Notes under the pieces: generated by a model
Told to the model about the DNA's origin: nothing
Databases searched by the model: none
Seen by the model: only the letters and a program-made list of their open reading frames with translations
Shown: one piece after another, positions 35,336-44,440 of the stretch
Layout of the letters: each line of letters begins with the position of its first letter
Numbering within the stretch: the stretch's first letter is position 1
Program-made: the position numbers and the translations under genes
Assembly (NCBI RefSeq): GCF_018555435.2
Contig: NZ_JAFEJT020000003.1
Location: forward strand, 34,273 to 98,272
Length of the DNA stretch: 64,000 bases
Source of the DNA: Bifidobacterium amazonense
GTDB lineage: Bacteria > Actinomycetota > Actinomycetes > Actinomycetales > Bifidobacteriaceae
Direction: 5' to 3'

Positions 35336-36328
35336 ATGAATCGCTGCGCCATTATTTTGCCGTACTACGGCAAGTTTCCCAACTATTTCCAGCTGTTTTT
35401 GAACTCATGTGCTGTCAACAGTGATTTTGACTGGCTAATTTTCACCGATGACAGGACGGAGTATGACTATCCGGTCAATGTGCATGTGCAGTATGAGACG
35501 TTTGCTGACATGCAGGCTCGCGTGCGGGACGCCTTCGACTTCCGCCCGGTGATCGAACAACCGTACAAACTATGCGACTTACGTCCCATGTACGGGTATG
35601 TTTTTAAGGATTATCTGGCAGATTACGAATTTTGGGGACACTGTGACTGCGACCTCGTATTCGGCGACCTCAGCCGGTTTATCACCGATGACCTGCTGAA
35701 CGCGTACGACAAGATCTTCCCGGTCGGCCACCTGGCCCTGTATCGCAATACCGAGGAGAACAACCGTCGGTTCATGCTGGATCTGGACGGTCGGCCGATC
35801 TATCGCGAGGTGCTTGAATCGTCGCGTGGCTACACCTTCGACGAAAGCTATCTGTCGACCAACATCAACCGTATCTATCAGACGTACGGATTCCCGATTT
35901 ACATGCGTGACCATTCGGGGAACACCGTGGCAAAAAGCGAGACGTTCCGCATTACGCGCTATGACGCAGAGCTCGGCACATTCCTTTCAGAGCCTGCCAT
36001 GCGCGCTGTGTACGTCTGGGAACACGGTCACATCACACGTAGTTTCATGAGACTCGGTACCTTTATGCAACAGGAGCTCATGTACATGCACTTCCAACGA
36101 CGAGACATGCGTGTTGCATGTCCCATGCAATCGGACAGGTATCAGATCTTACCTGGTTCGTTTGAGCCATTGCAGGTGGAGCATGTGACCAAAGAAAACT
36201 TCCGGTCTATCCCGTGGAAAAACACGGCCGATATGTGGCGACATCGCGTGAACATCGGCCGCGGCGAATACAAGTTTTGGAAGAGTCGCATCGCCGGCGT
36301 GATCAATGCTCGTATGAATAAGGGGTAG
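35336..36328 (+). CDS. DUF6625-like EPS biosynthesis protein (putative glycosyltransferase)
   Basis: A 330-residue soluble protein that matches the DUF6625 pattern: an N-terminal AIILPYYGKFPNYFQLFLNS, then WLIFTDD, KLCDLRPMYGYVF, and a DxD-like CDCDLVFGDL motif with a following acidic segment. The layout suggests a GT-A type glycosyltransferase with an Asp-rich metal site. ATG 35336 has AAGGAAC ten bases upstream. Base composition drops visibly from here to about 39940, consistent with horizontal exchange of the variable part of the EPS locus. Confidence 0.7.
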   Translation: MNRCAIILPYYGKFPNYFQLFLNSCAVNSDFDWLIFTDDRTEYDYPVNVHVQYETFADMQARVRDAFDFRPVIEQPYKLCDLRPMYGYVFKDYLADYEFWGHCDCDLVFGDLSRFITDDLLNAYDKIFPVGHLALYRNTEENNRRFMLDLDGRPIYREVLESSRGYTFDESYLSTNINRIYQTYGFPIYMRDHSGNTVAKSETFRITRYDAELGTFLSEPAMRAVYVWEHGHITRSFMRLGTFMQQELMYMHFQRRDMRVACPMQSDRYQILPGSFEPLQVEHVTKENFRSIPWKNTADMWRHRVNIGRGEYKFWKSRIAGVINARMNKG

Positions 36329-36332
36329 CCGC

Positions 36333-37853
36333 ATGGGCGAGAAGAAGCGTTTGCTAATCAACATGACGGCCACCGCAGTGTCCGTCATGGTACAGCTCGG
36401 CGTCAATTTCCTGCTGACGCCGTACATCGTGCGCACGCTCGGTGCGACGGCGTACGGTTTCATTCCTCTGATCAACACTATCATCGGATATACAGGCATT
36501 CTGACGGCGGCCTTGAACTCCATGTCCAGCCGATACATCGCATTGGAATACAATCGCGGCAACTACGAGAAAGCCAACACGTATTTCCGATCAGTTCTTG
36601 TTGCCAATCTCATCATCGCATGCGCGCTGGCTGTTCCGGGATTTCTGTTCTCTGCGTTTCCGCAATGGATCATGCGTATCCCCGCTGAATTGGTGCAGGA
36701 CGTGCGTATGGCATTCCTGTTTGCGGTGCTGAGTTCGGAACTGTCATTGATGCTGTCGGTATACGGTTGCGTGTATTACGTGAAAAACCGGTTGGAGAAA
36801 AGTTCAGTACGAAACATCGAAAGCAATCTGCTTCGTGCGGGAGTACTCATACTGCTGTTCATGATGCTGCCTGCGAAGATTTACTATCTGACCGCAACCA
36901 TGCTGATCGTGGCGATCTACACCAATGCCGCGAACGTGTATTACACCAAAAAACTGACTCCGGAACTCAACGTTCGTGCCGGACGGTTCAGCATGACATC
37001 GGTCAAGGAACTGCTTTCGTCTGGTTTTTGGAACTCGGTTGATTCATTAAGCTACACTCTGCTGGTCGCTCTTGGATTATATTTGGCGAATGTGTTCTTG
37101 GGGCCGGCGATAGGTGGAGATTTTTCCCTCGCGAAGACGGTTCCTGCGGTGTTGCTGTCTTTGGCCGGAACAATGGTGTCGGTTTTTGCTCCGCAGCTGA
37201 TGCAATACTATGCGCGGAATCGACGTTCGGAATTCCAAAGGTTCTTGCTGTTTTCTTTGAAAATGTCGGCCACGGCCTATGCCCTACCGGTCGGCTTATT
37301 TGTAGTGTTTGGTCGTCATTTTTTCGAATTGTGGGTTCCCACGCAGGATGCCGCACATTTGCAGGCCATGTCTGTACTGATCCTCATTCCCACGTTGTTC
37401 TCGTGCGGCAGCATGGTGTTGAACAACGCGTTCATTATCACCGATAAACTGAAAGTACCCGCCATAGCTTTTCTGGTGTGCGGAATCCTGAACATTGTGC
37501 TGGTGATACCGCTGTTGCTATGGACATCCGCCGGTATTTGGTCCATCATCTTGGTGCAGGGCATTCTTGATTCGCTGAAGAATTTCCTGTTTGTGCCGTG
37601 GTACGCATCGCGGTGCCTAGGATATTCTTTCCGCACGATCTTTCTGCCGGTGCTGAGAGGCGTCTGCTGTTTGATGCCAGTCATTGCCGTATGCCTCGTC
37701 TACGACCGGTTGGTGGCTATCGACAGCTGGCTGGATTTTTTTGCGGGGGGAGCCGTATGCGCCATCCTGTCCGGAGTGATCTGCATGTTCGTTGCTCTGA
37801 ATTCAGCCGAACGGATACGAGTAGTGGGAATGATTCGCCGTGGCGGGCGATGA
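36333..37853 (+). CDS. EPS flippase (Wzx, MOP superfamily)
   Basis: A 506-residue membrane protein with about fourteen hydrophobic helices, beginning LLINMTATAVSVMVQLGVNFLLTPYIVRTLG. This is the characteristic first helix of Wzx-type polysaccharide transporters. It flips the undecaprenyl-linked repeat unit outward. It starts five bases after the previous stop. The region is AT-richer than the flanking chromosome. Confidence 0.88.
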   Translation: MGEKKRLLINMTATAVSVMVQLGVNFLLTPYIVRTLGATAYGFIPLINTIIGYTGILTAALNSMSSRYIALEYNRGNYEKANTYFRSVLVANLIIACALAVPGFLFSAFPQWIMRIPAELVQDVRMAFLFAVLSSELSLMLSVYGCVYYVKNRLEKSSVRNIESNLLRAGVLILLFMMLPAKIYYLTATMLIVAIYTNAANVYYTKKLTPELNVRAGRFSMTSVKELLSSGFWNSVDSLSYTLLVALGLYLANVFLGPAIGGDFSLAKTVPAVLLSLAGTMVSVFAPQLMQYYARNRRSEFQRFLLFSLKMSATAYALPVGLFVVFGRHFFELWVPTQDAAHLQAMSVLILIPTLFSCGSMVLNNAFIITDKLKVPAIAFLVCGILNIVLVIPLLLWTSAGIWSIILVQGILDSLKNFLFVPWYASRCLGYSFRTIFLPVLRGVCCLMPVIAVCLVYDRLVAIDSWLDFFAGGAVCAILSGVICMFVALNSAERIRVVGMIRRGGR

Positions 37854-37899
37854 CCTCTTTCATAACCTATAGGGAATGTACGAAAACAAGGATGCATAT

Positions 37900-38784
37900 A
37901 TGATCAACGACAATACTGGGCAATCATTAGTGATTAGCGCATACAAGGACAAGAAGAATTTGGACCGTCTTGTCGACCGTCTGGGCGAACGATACAACAT
38001 GTTCATTCATGTCGACAGCTCCTCCTCAGTGCTGTCGGATGACGATGTCGCGAAATGGAACGGCATGCCAAACGTGTATGCGGAAAGGCGCTATGCGATT
38101 TCTTGGGGCAGTTACAAACACCTGCTGGCGTTACTGGGCTTGCTACGTCGTGCGGTCGCGTCCACGGTGGACGGAGGATATATCCACCTGATTTCCGGAC
38201 AGGACATTCCGGTTCGGTCCAATGATGAATTCGATGCATTCTTCGCTGGTGACACGCATGTATACATGGACTGTCGAACCATCGATCAGATGGAGCCGCA
38301 CCAGAAACGCATGTACCAGCTGAAGAACAGGCTCTGGCGCTTCAATTATTGGAACAAGATCGTCCATGCACTGCGCAACGTGGATCTTACGCTGCAGAAG
38401 AGCCTGCATATCGTCAACGATCGTTTCGGTGACGAAAGTAATTTAGCGCAGGGATTGGTGTGGCTGTCTTTGCCGAAGGAGGCTGCCCGGTACGTCCTTG
38501 ATTACGTGGACGCGCATCCGAAATTCATGAAGGATCTCTATCAGGCGCAGATTCCCGAGGAATTCCTCTTCCAGACGATACTCGTCAATTCGCCGTTCTC
38601 GGATCGTATTGTGCCGAATCACCTGCGATATATGGACTGGAATCGGCGCAATGGCAGTTTGCCGGCGTATTTGGATGAATCGGATTATGACAAGATCACG
38701 TCGTCGGATTGCTTCTTTGCTCGAAAGATCGACTCAACAATTGCGGAAGGCTTGCTGAAAAGGTTGGGATATGACCCGAGTTGA
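37900..38784 (+). CDS. Core-2/I-branching-type glycosyltransferase (GT14-like)
   Basis: A 294-residue protein similar to bacterial members of the core-2/I-branching beta-1,6-N-acetylglucosaminyltransferase family. Visible parts are VISAYKDKKNLDRLVDRL, FIHVDSSSS, the SWGSYKHLLALLGLLR segment and HLISGQDIPVRS. ATG 37900 follows AAGGA at seven bases, whereas the earlier in-frame ATG at 37876 lacks a usable site. The last 14 bases overlap the start of the acyltransferase-3 gene. The donor is unknown. Confidence 0.82.
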   Translation: MINDNTGQSLVISAYKDKKNLDRLVDRLGERYNMFIHVDSSSSVLSDDDVAKWNGMPNVYAERRYAISWGSYKHLLALLGLLRRAVASTVDGGYIHLISGQDIPVRSNDEFDAFFAGDTHVYMDCRTIDQMEPHQKRMYQLKNRLWRFNYWNKIVHALRNVDLTLQKSLHIVNDRFGDESNLAQGLVWLSLPKEAARYVLDYVDAHPKFMKDLYQAQIPEEFLFQTILVNSPFSDRIVPNHLRYMDWNRRNGSLPAYLDESDYDKITSSDCFFARKIDSTIAEGLLKRLGYDPS

Positions 38785-39937
38785 TGATGCTTCGCACAGT
38801 TTCGTTAGCTGCGAAAAGATTGCAGTGAATGGTGGACAATTCACGCGTGACCCCAGGTTTGAGGTAATGCGCATCGTCGCGATGCTGCTTATCGTCAGCT
38901 GCCATGTAGTCGCTAATATACCGTGGAATCTGGAAGACGACGGCGACACGGTGTCTCGCGCGTTCGCTATTGCTTGGGACCAATACGCCGGACAAATCGG
39001 CGTGTGCATATTCTTCTTGCTGTCCGGATATTTTCTGGTCAATAAAACATTCCGTGCCTCCAGAATCTTGTCAGTCGTCGTGCAGACGTTTTTGTATTCG
39101 GCTCCGGTCATCGCGCTGCAGGCTGTGCTGTTGGCCATTCACCCGAGCGATGGTATTTCCGCCATGTTTTCCAAGGGCCAGCTGTTTCATACGCTGTATT
39201 CATCGTTGCTGCCAGTCTTCAACGGCACATACTGGTTCATCACTGCATATGTCCTGATGATGCTGGCCTCGCCGTATCTCAACCGGATTCTCCACGACTC
39301 GGAACGGTCATCACGGAATTGTATCGTCCTCTTATTGGCTGTCAGCATGATGCCGGTGCTATCACTGTCTCCATCGGTATGGACCACGTGGACTTACGCG
39401 ATCACCGTGTATCTGATAGGCGGATGGATGCGCTTGTACGGTGTCGATCTTCGTGTGCGTTTCAACTGCCGTTGGCAGATGAGTGTCATATACGTTGTAG
39501 CGGCTTACGCCATGTTGTCTGCATTTGTGTATGCTTCGCTGCGATTTGGGTTTTGGGATTGGTTGCGTTCGGATGAACGTCGTACGTTCGGAGTGATTCC
39601 TCTGCTGGAGCTAGCTATTGCCGCGATGTTGTTGATGATGACTGCGAGTCTTCGACAGTCTGTTCGCAACGTGAAAAGTGAAAAACGTGGCCACGTCATT
39701 ATGACAATAAGCTCAAGTGTGTTCGGCGTATATCTGATTCACGAGAATCCATACGTCCGTGCAAACCTGTGGCGTGCCCTCGGCGCATTGATCCCCGCTC
39801 CGGGGAACACGGCGGGCGTAATCGTCGAGACCGTCGCAATTACGGCGGGACTGTTCGTCATGTTATCCGCTGCGGCATTCATGTATGACGCAATCGTCGT
39901 GCATCCGATTCAGCGCCTGCTCAAACTTCGATCATGA
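38771..39937 (+). CDS. Acyltransferase family 3 (OafA-like) membrane protein
   Basis: A 388-residue protein with about ten transmembrane helices of the acyltransferase-3 family, which O-acylates sugars of EPS or cell-wall polymers. The catalytic-region pattern FEVMRIVAMLLIVSCHVVANI (His in helix 1) and the later IFFLLSGYFLVNKTF are typical. It is the last gene of the EPS locus. The accessory island begins directly after it. Confidence 0.87.
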   Translation: MTRVDDASHSFVSCEKIAVNGGQFTRDPRFEVMRIVAMLLIVSCHVVANIPWNLEDDGDTVSRAFAIAWDQYAGQIGVCIFFLLSGYFLVNKTFRASRILSVVVQTFLYSAPVIALQAVLLAIHPSDGISAMFSKGQLFHTLYSSLLPVFNGTYWFITAYVLMMLASPYLNRILHDSERSSRNCIVLLLAVSMMPVLSLSPSVWTTWTYAITVYLIGGWMRLYGVDLRVRFNCRWQMSVIYVVAAYAMLSAFVYASLRFGFWDWLRSDERRTFGVIPLLELAIAAMLLMMTASLRQSVRNVKSEKRGHVIMTISSSVFGVYLIHENPYVRANLWRALGALIPAPGNTAGVIVETVAITAGLFVMLSAAAFMYDAIVVHPIQRLLKLRS

Positions 39938-39970
39938 TGTATCTGCGATACGCGTACAATCACGTCCGCA

Positions 39971-40311
39971 TCAAATCTGCGGCACGTCAAGCAGCGTATC
40001 GGTGCGCGGTACAACGTGCTGCGGTTCGTCAACGTACGGCTGCGGCACGGCGATCATCTGCGGCGACTCCTGCGTGACGGTTTGAGATAGGCGCGCGAAA
40101 TCAAGCTCGTCGCAGTTGTGCACGATCCGGTTCTGCCGGCAATCGCTTTCCATTCGGTCTGCGGCTCGGCGTTTGTGAACGTGCGAGACAATCCTGTGAC
40201 GTGCTCTCCCATGCACGCCACGGCCATCGCGACGGCGTTCTGCGTCTTGTCGTCGTTGCGGAATTCCTCCCGTCCGTCCTCACTCGTCCGGTTCCGCTCC
40301 GCATTGGCGAT
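39971..40311 (-). pseudogene. HepT-like (DUF86) RNase toxin remnant
   Basis: Two frames on the minus strand join into one HepT-type protein. The first gives REEFRNDDKTQNAVAMAV... WKAIAG. After about 40134 the frame shifts, consistent with a small deletion, and continues RQNRIVHNCDELDF... TDTLLDVPQI to a stop at 39971. HepT toxins carry an R-x4-6-H-x-Y site; here the last residue is Cys. The N-terminus is missing: a stop occurs at 40312-40314, right at the 88-bp direct repeat. No MntA-type antitoxin is nearby. It is certainly inactive. Confidence 0.8.
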
Positions 40312-40398
40312 TTATTTGCCTGAATGATACCGCTCAGGTGGGGAAACACTGATAATCGTTGGAATTCCGCCAAAAATTTATTTGCCTGGTATTTGCTT
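40311..40398. repeat. 88-bp direct repeat, left copy
   Basis: It begins TTTATTTGCCTGAATGAT and ends GGTATTTGCTT. It matches 41954-42041 with about ten mismatches, all in the first half. Each copy contains TTTATTTGCCTG twice. It truncates the HepT remnant and lies 68 bp upstream of the Schlafen-type gene. Confidence 0.9.
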
Positions 40399-40466
40399 TA
40401 CCGTATGTTGCGGCGATACACTGAAGGCATTGTCTGTCAGTGTCGAACGGAAAGTAGGTGGGGCCG

Positions 40467-41966
40467 ATGCCCGAAGATTACGTGGCGCTGGTGATTCGAC
40501 TGGCGCAATCCGTGTCGGAAACGCAGACGATAGAGTTCAAGGATTCCAACGCTCGATTTGAGATGATCGGACGTGATATCGCCGCCTTGGCGAATTCCGC
40601 TGTAGTGGAAGGTCAGGATTATGCCTATATGGTGTGGGGAATCGACGATTCCAGTCATGCGGTCATTGGAACATCATTCAATCCGCTGACCGCCAAGCGC
40701 GGCAATCAGGAGTTGGAGATCTGGCTTCGCGTGAAGCTGTCCGATAACGCGGAGTTTCAGTTCATTCCCGTGGAAATTGACGGGAAAACCGTTGTGGTGC
40801 TGCGAATCTGGCCGGCCATTGGATATCCGGTTTCCTTCGACAACGTCGAATACATCAGATCGGGAACGTCCACACAGCCGTTGCAGAAGAACACGCAACG
40901 TGAACAACGACTTTGGGATTTGACGAGAACCGGCGCGTTCGAGGATCAGATCGCCATGCGGTGGCTGAGTCGCGATGAAGTACTGTCCAAACTGAATTGG
41001 GCCAGATACTTCACCCAAACCGGCATTCCCCTGCCGGAAGGCGGGTCGGGCATACTGCACTATTTGATTGCTGATTCGATAGTCAAGCCGTTGGACAGCG
41101 GACAATACGCTATCACCAATTTAGGCGCATTGCTGTTCGCCGTGAAAATGGACGATTTTGAAACCGTTTCCAGAAAGGCGATCCGCATCATCCGGTACAC
41201 AGGCAAGGATCGGCTATCCGCAACCCGGTCAAAGACATTCCCCGGAGGATACGCGGACATCGACGCCATACTGGACTACCTGCAGGCGCTGCTTCCGGAA
41301 CGGGAAGAAATTGACCGTGGTCTTCGCGTAACCGTGCAAGGATATCCTGAGCTTGCGATTCGTGAGTTATTAGGCAACATGCTCATTCATCAGGATCTCA
41401 CGGTGAGGGGCAGCGGACCCTTGGTGGAGATCTTCGAAGATCGTGTGGAATTCTCCAACCCCGGATCTTCTCTGATCGAGGTATCGCGTCTGGTCAACGA
41501 TCCGCCGCAATCACGGAATCCGAAGCTGGCAAAACTGGCTCGGAGACTGAACATGTGTGAGGAAGCCGGTTCCGGATGGGACAAGATCATACGTTCCTGC
41601 GAACTTATGCAGCTTCCGGCTCCGGAGATTCAGGAAACACGTGGAGATGCCCCCAGTATGAGAGTGCGACTCATGCAGCGTCGGCCTTACCGCAACCTGA
41701 CAGTAGCTGAACGCATGCAGGCGTGTTATTGGCACGCGTGCGTGCAGTATGCCAATGGCGATTTTCTGACCAATGCGTCGTTGCGCATGCGCTTCGGTCT
41801 TCCGGCCACGTCCAGCTCGCAAATCTCGCGGCTGATATCGGAAAGCATCGAAGCGGGACTGATCCGCCTAGCTGACGCGGATGCGGCAAACAAAAAGAGG
41901 CAGTATCTACCGGCATGGGCGGGTGTCTCAACGGCTGCGGATATTGCGCAGAATTTATTTGCCTGA
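40467..41966 (+). CDS. Schlafen/AlbA_2-domain protein with HATPase_c_4-type region
   Basis: A 499-residue protein. Residues 10 to about 130 form an AlbA_2 (Schlafen-like) domain starting ETQTIEFKDSN. Residues about 300-380 carry IRELLGNMLIHQDLTVRG followed by FEDRVEFSNPGS, the pattern of the C-terminal ATPase-like (HATPase_c_4) domain in such regulators. A winged-helix end follows. Relatives are putative transcription regulators, and some are linked to phage defence. ATG 40467 was chosen; GTG 40458 is possible. The stop codon lies inside the right direct repeat. Confidence 0.82.
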   Translation: MPEDYVALVIRLAQSVSETQTIEFKDSNARFEMIGRDIAALANSAVVEGQDYAYMVWGIDDSSHAVIGTSFNPLTAKRGNQELEIWLRVKLSDNAEFQFIPVEIDGKTVVVLRIWPAIGYPVSFDNVEYIRSGTSTQPLQKNTQREQRLWDLTRTGAFEDQIAMRWLSRDEVLSKLNWARYFTQTGIPLPEGGSGILHYLIADSIVKPLDSGQYAITNLGALLFAVKMDDFETVSRKAIRIIRYTGKDRLSATRSKTFPGGYADIDAILDYLQALLPEREEIDRGLRVTVQGYPELAIRELLGNMLIHQDLTVRGSGPLVEIFEDRVEFSNPGSSLIEVSRLVNDPPQSRNPKLAKLARRLNMCEEAGSGWDKIIRSCELMQLPAPEIQETRGDAPSMRVRLMQRRPYRNLTVAERMQACYWHACVQYANGDFLTNASLRMRFGLPATSSSQISRLISESIEAGLIRLADADAANKKRQYLPAWAGVSTAADIAQNLFA

Positions 41967-42041
41967 ATGATGCCTCTCAGGTGAGGAAAGTTCAATAATC
42001 GTTGGAATTCCGCCAAAAATTTATTTGCCTGGTATTTGCTT
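41954..42041. repeat. 88-bp direct repeat, right copy
   Basis: Its second half is identical to 40361-40398. It begins in the last codons of the Schlafen-type gene, so the gene's final residues are encoded by repeat sequence. Confidence 0.9.
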
Positions 42042-42104
42042 CGTGGATGATGACGGACGGTTCGGCTGTGTCTGCGAGCGCGGGTCTTGAGCTGGGGGAA
42101 GGCG

Positions 42105-42140
42105 CCACGGCGGAGCGGAAGAACGTCCGCTCCGCCGTGG
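42105..42140 (+). terminator. 15-bp hairpin after the accessory island
   Basis: CCACGGCGGAGCGGA (42105-42119) pairs perfectly with TCCGCTCCGCCGTGG (42126-42140) around a 6-nt loop. There is no T-run. It lies between the island and the glucokinase gene. No gene was seen in 42042-42263. Confidence 0.65.
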
Positions 42141-42263
42141 CACACCGTCCCGCGGGGGCCGCAGGGCAAGACCAATGCCGCGTGTCGATGGCGTTCCGTT
42201 ATACAATGCCAATGATTGCACATACCCGGCCGCAGATTCCGGCCAACTCACAGAGAGGGGTCA

Positions 42264-43031
42264 ATGATGATTGAAACGGCACAAGCGTTCGGCGTGGACA
42301 TCGGCGGTTCCGGCATCAAGGCGGCGCCGGTCGACCTGGAAAAGGGCGAATTCGCCGAGCCGCGCCTGAAGATCCTCACCCCGGCAGTCTCCACCCCGCA
42401 GGCCGTCGCCGCGATCGTGCGCCAGCAGCTCGACCACTTCGAGGTTCCGGACTCCGCGCCGGTCGGCATCGCGTTCCCGGCCCCGATCAAGCCCGGACAG
42501 AAGCTCGACTTCATGGCCAACCTCGACCAGTCGTGGATCGGCGTCGACGTGACCGAAGTCTTCTCCGAAGCGTGCGGTCGCCCGGTCGTCGTCGTCAACG
42601 ACGCGGACGCCGCCGGCCTGGCCGAACAGCAGTACGGCGCGGCCAAGGGACAGAACGGCCTCGTCATCGCGACCACGCTCGGCACCGGCATCGGCACCGC
42701 GCTCATCATGAACGGCACGCTCGTGCCGAACACCGAGCTCGGCCACATCATCCTCGACGAAAAGCACCTCGACGCCGAAAAGTACGCGTCGTCCGGCGTG
42801 CGCGAACAGAAGGAACTCGGCTACAAGAAGTGGGCCAAGCGACTCACCAAGTACTACGGGCTCATGGAAAAGTACTTCAACCCGGACCTGTTCGTCGTCG
42901 GCGGCGGCGTGAGCCGTCAGAGCGACAAGTTCCTGCCGTACATCGACATCAAGACGCCGATCGTCCCGGCCAAGCTGCGCAACGAGGCCGGCATCGTCGG
43001 CGCTGCGTACTTCGCCAGCACCAAGCAGTGA
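42264..43031 (+). CDS. ppgK: Polyphosphate glucokinase (ROK family)
   Basis: A 255-residue sugar kinase of the actinobacterial polyphosphate/ATP glucokinase family, which phosphorylates glucose at C6. It carries FGVDIGGSGIKAAPVDLEKG (phosphate-binding), VVVNDADAAGLAE with the catalytic Asp, and TTLGTGIGTALI. The zinc-binding cysteines of many ROK kinases are absent, as usual for PpgK. ATG 42264 follows GAGAGGGG; the tandem ATG 42267 is equivalent. Glucose released by the sucrose module could be a substrate (inference). Confidence 0.92.
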   Translation: MMIETAQAFGVDIGGSGIKAAPVDLEKGEFAEPRLKILTPAVSTPQAVAAIVRQQLDHFEVPDSAPVGIAFPAPIKPGQKLDFMANLDQSWIGVDVTEVFSEACGRPVVVVNDADAAGLAEQQYGAAKGQNGLVIATTLGTGIGTALIMNGTLVPNTELGHIILDEKHLDAEKYASSGVREQKELGYKKWAKRLTKYYGLMEKYFNPDLFVVGGGVSRQSDKFLPYIDIKTPIVPAKLRNEAGIVGAAYFASTKQ

Positions 43032-43045
43032 CGATTCCGATTCGT

Positions 43046-43106
43046 CGGCAACGGCCGTAACCGAGTCCCGGTTTGGTAAGTTCGGGGTTGGTTGCGGCCG
43101 TTGCCG
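43046..43106 (+). terminator. Long-loop hairpin after ppgK
   Basis: CGGCAACGGCCG (43046-43057) pairs with CGGCCGTTGCCG (43095-43106), a 12-bp stem with a 37-nt loop. A second short stem (TTGCCGG with CCGGCAA) follows downstream. Confidence 0.5.
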
Positions 43107-43191
43107 TATCCGAAGAGGCTGTTGCCGGGTCCCGATCTCGTGACATGGATCCGGCAACGGTCGGCCGGAGGAGCTTTTCTTGTTGCATGGC

Positions 43192-43197
43192 TAGACT
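43192..43197 (+). promoter_or_regulatory. -10 element TAGACT for the aminotransferase gene
   Basis: TAGACT lies seven bases before ATG 43205. There is no ribosome binding site, so a leaderless mRNA is likely. Confidence 0.55.
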
Positions 43198-43204
43198 GAC
43201 AGCC

Positions 43205-44428
43205 ATGCGTTTTTCCTCACGAGTCGACATCAGTGCGCCCAATCCGATCGCCGCGGCGGAAGCGGCCGCCAAGGCTCACGGCACGGCGCTCGGCAAGCTC
43301 AACGATTCCAACCCGACCCGCCACGGTCTGGCCCCGGCACTGGTGCCGGAAATCTACACGGCCGACCCGCGCGGCCCGCGCAAGGCGCGCGAGGCGCTCG
43401 CCGCGTTCCTGACCGCGACCTACGGCGGCGCGGCAGCCGGCGCGAACGCAGCAGAGGAGGAAGAAGCAGAACCGACAACCGAACCCGTCAATTCGAACAG
43501 CCTCTACATTCTCAGCTCCACGTCCGAAGCGTACTCGTGGCTTATCAAACTGCTGTGCGACGCGGGCGACGCGGTGCTCGCGCCCAAGCCCGGCTATCCG
43601 CTCATCGAATCGATCGCCCGGCTCGAATGCGTCGACACGGTCGAATACCAGCTGCAGTTCGACGGATCATGGTACATCGACGTCGCCGAACTCGAATCGC
43701 TGCTGGACGACGCGAACGTCGGCGAACGCATCCGCGCGCTCGTCCTGATCAACCCGAACAATCCGACCGGCTCGTACGTCAAACCGGAGGAGCGCGAACG
43801 GATCGTGGCGTTGTGCCGCGAGCGCGGCGTCGCGATCATCGCCGACGAAGTGTTCTACGACTACACGCTCGAGCCGTTCCCCGGCAATGCGCGGCTCGCG
43901 GGGGAGCCCGGAGTGCTTACGTTTGCGCTGGACGGATTCTCGAAGATGCTCGCAGCGCCGCACGCGAAGGTCGGCTGGATCCAGGTGTCCGGCCCGGCCG
44001 ACGACGTGGACGAAGCGCAGCGCCGGCTCGACGTGATCGCCGACGACTATCTGCCGATGAGCGACATCATCGCGCGTGATATTCCCGCGCTGCTCGACGC
44101 GGCCGGCAGCCAGACGGATCGCGTGCGCGCCCGCGTGCGCGGCAATCTCGCGACGCTGCACCGGCTGCTGGACGAGGACGAGCATGGTCTGGTCAGCGTG
44201 CTGCGCGCGGAGGGCGGCTGGAACGTGCTGTTGCGCGTGCCGAGCGTGATCGACGAGAACGAGCTCGTGCTCGCGATGATCGAACGGCACGGATTGAGTG
44301 GCCAGCCGGGATACTTCTTCGACATGACGTCGAACGGATATCTTGCGATTTCGCTGTTGCCCGAACCGGCCGAGTTCGAGCGCAACGTGCGAGCCGTGCT
44401 GGATACGGTCAATGGACTGGTGGGATAG
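43205..44428 (+). CDS. Class I/II PLP-dependent aminotransferase
   Basis: A 407-residue fold-type I aminotransferase. Visible are the YILSSTSEAYSWL segment, the NPNNPTGS motif, DEVFYDYTL, the PLP-binding Lys in LDGFSKMLAAP and a conserved Arg region near the C-terminus. The N-terminal third contains a short Glu-rich loop (GANAAEEEEAEPTTE) not usual in the family. Substrate cannot be assigned. The start is ATG 43205. It is convergent with the ABC gene. Confidence 0.87.
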   Translation: MRFSSRVDISAPNPIAAAEAAAKAHGTALGKLNDSNPTRHGLAPALVPEIYTADPRGPRKAREALAAFLTATYGGAAAGANAAEEEEAEPTTEPVNSNSLYILSSTSEAYSWLIKLLCDAGDAVLAPKPGYPLIESIARLECVDTVEYQLQFDGSWYIDVAELESLLDDANVGERIRALVLINPNNPTGSYVKPEERERIVALCRERGVAIIADEVFYDYTLEPFPGNARLAGEPGVLTFALDGFSKMLAAPHAKVGWIQVSGPADDVDEAQRRLDVIADDYLPMSDIIARDIPALLDAAGSQTDRVRARVRGNLATLHRLLDEDEHGLVSVLRAEGGWNVLLRVPSVIDENELVLAMIERHGLSGQPGYFFDMTSNGYLAISLLPEPAEFERNVRAVLDTVNGLVG

Positions 44429-44440
44429 CAGTAGTGGTAT

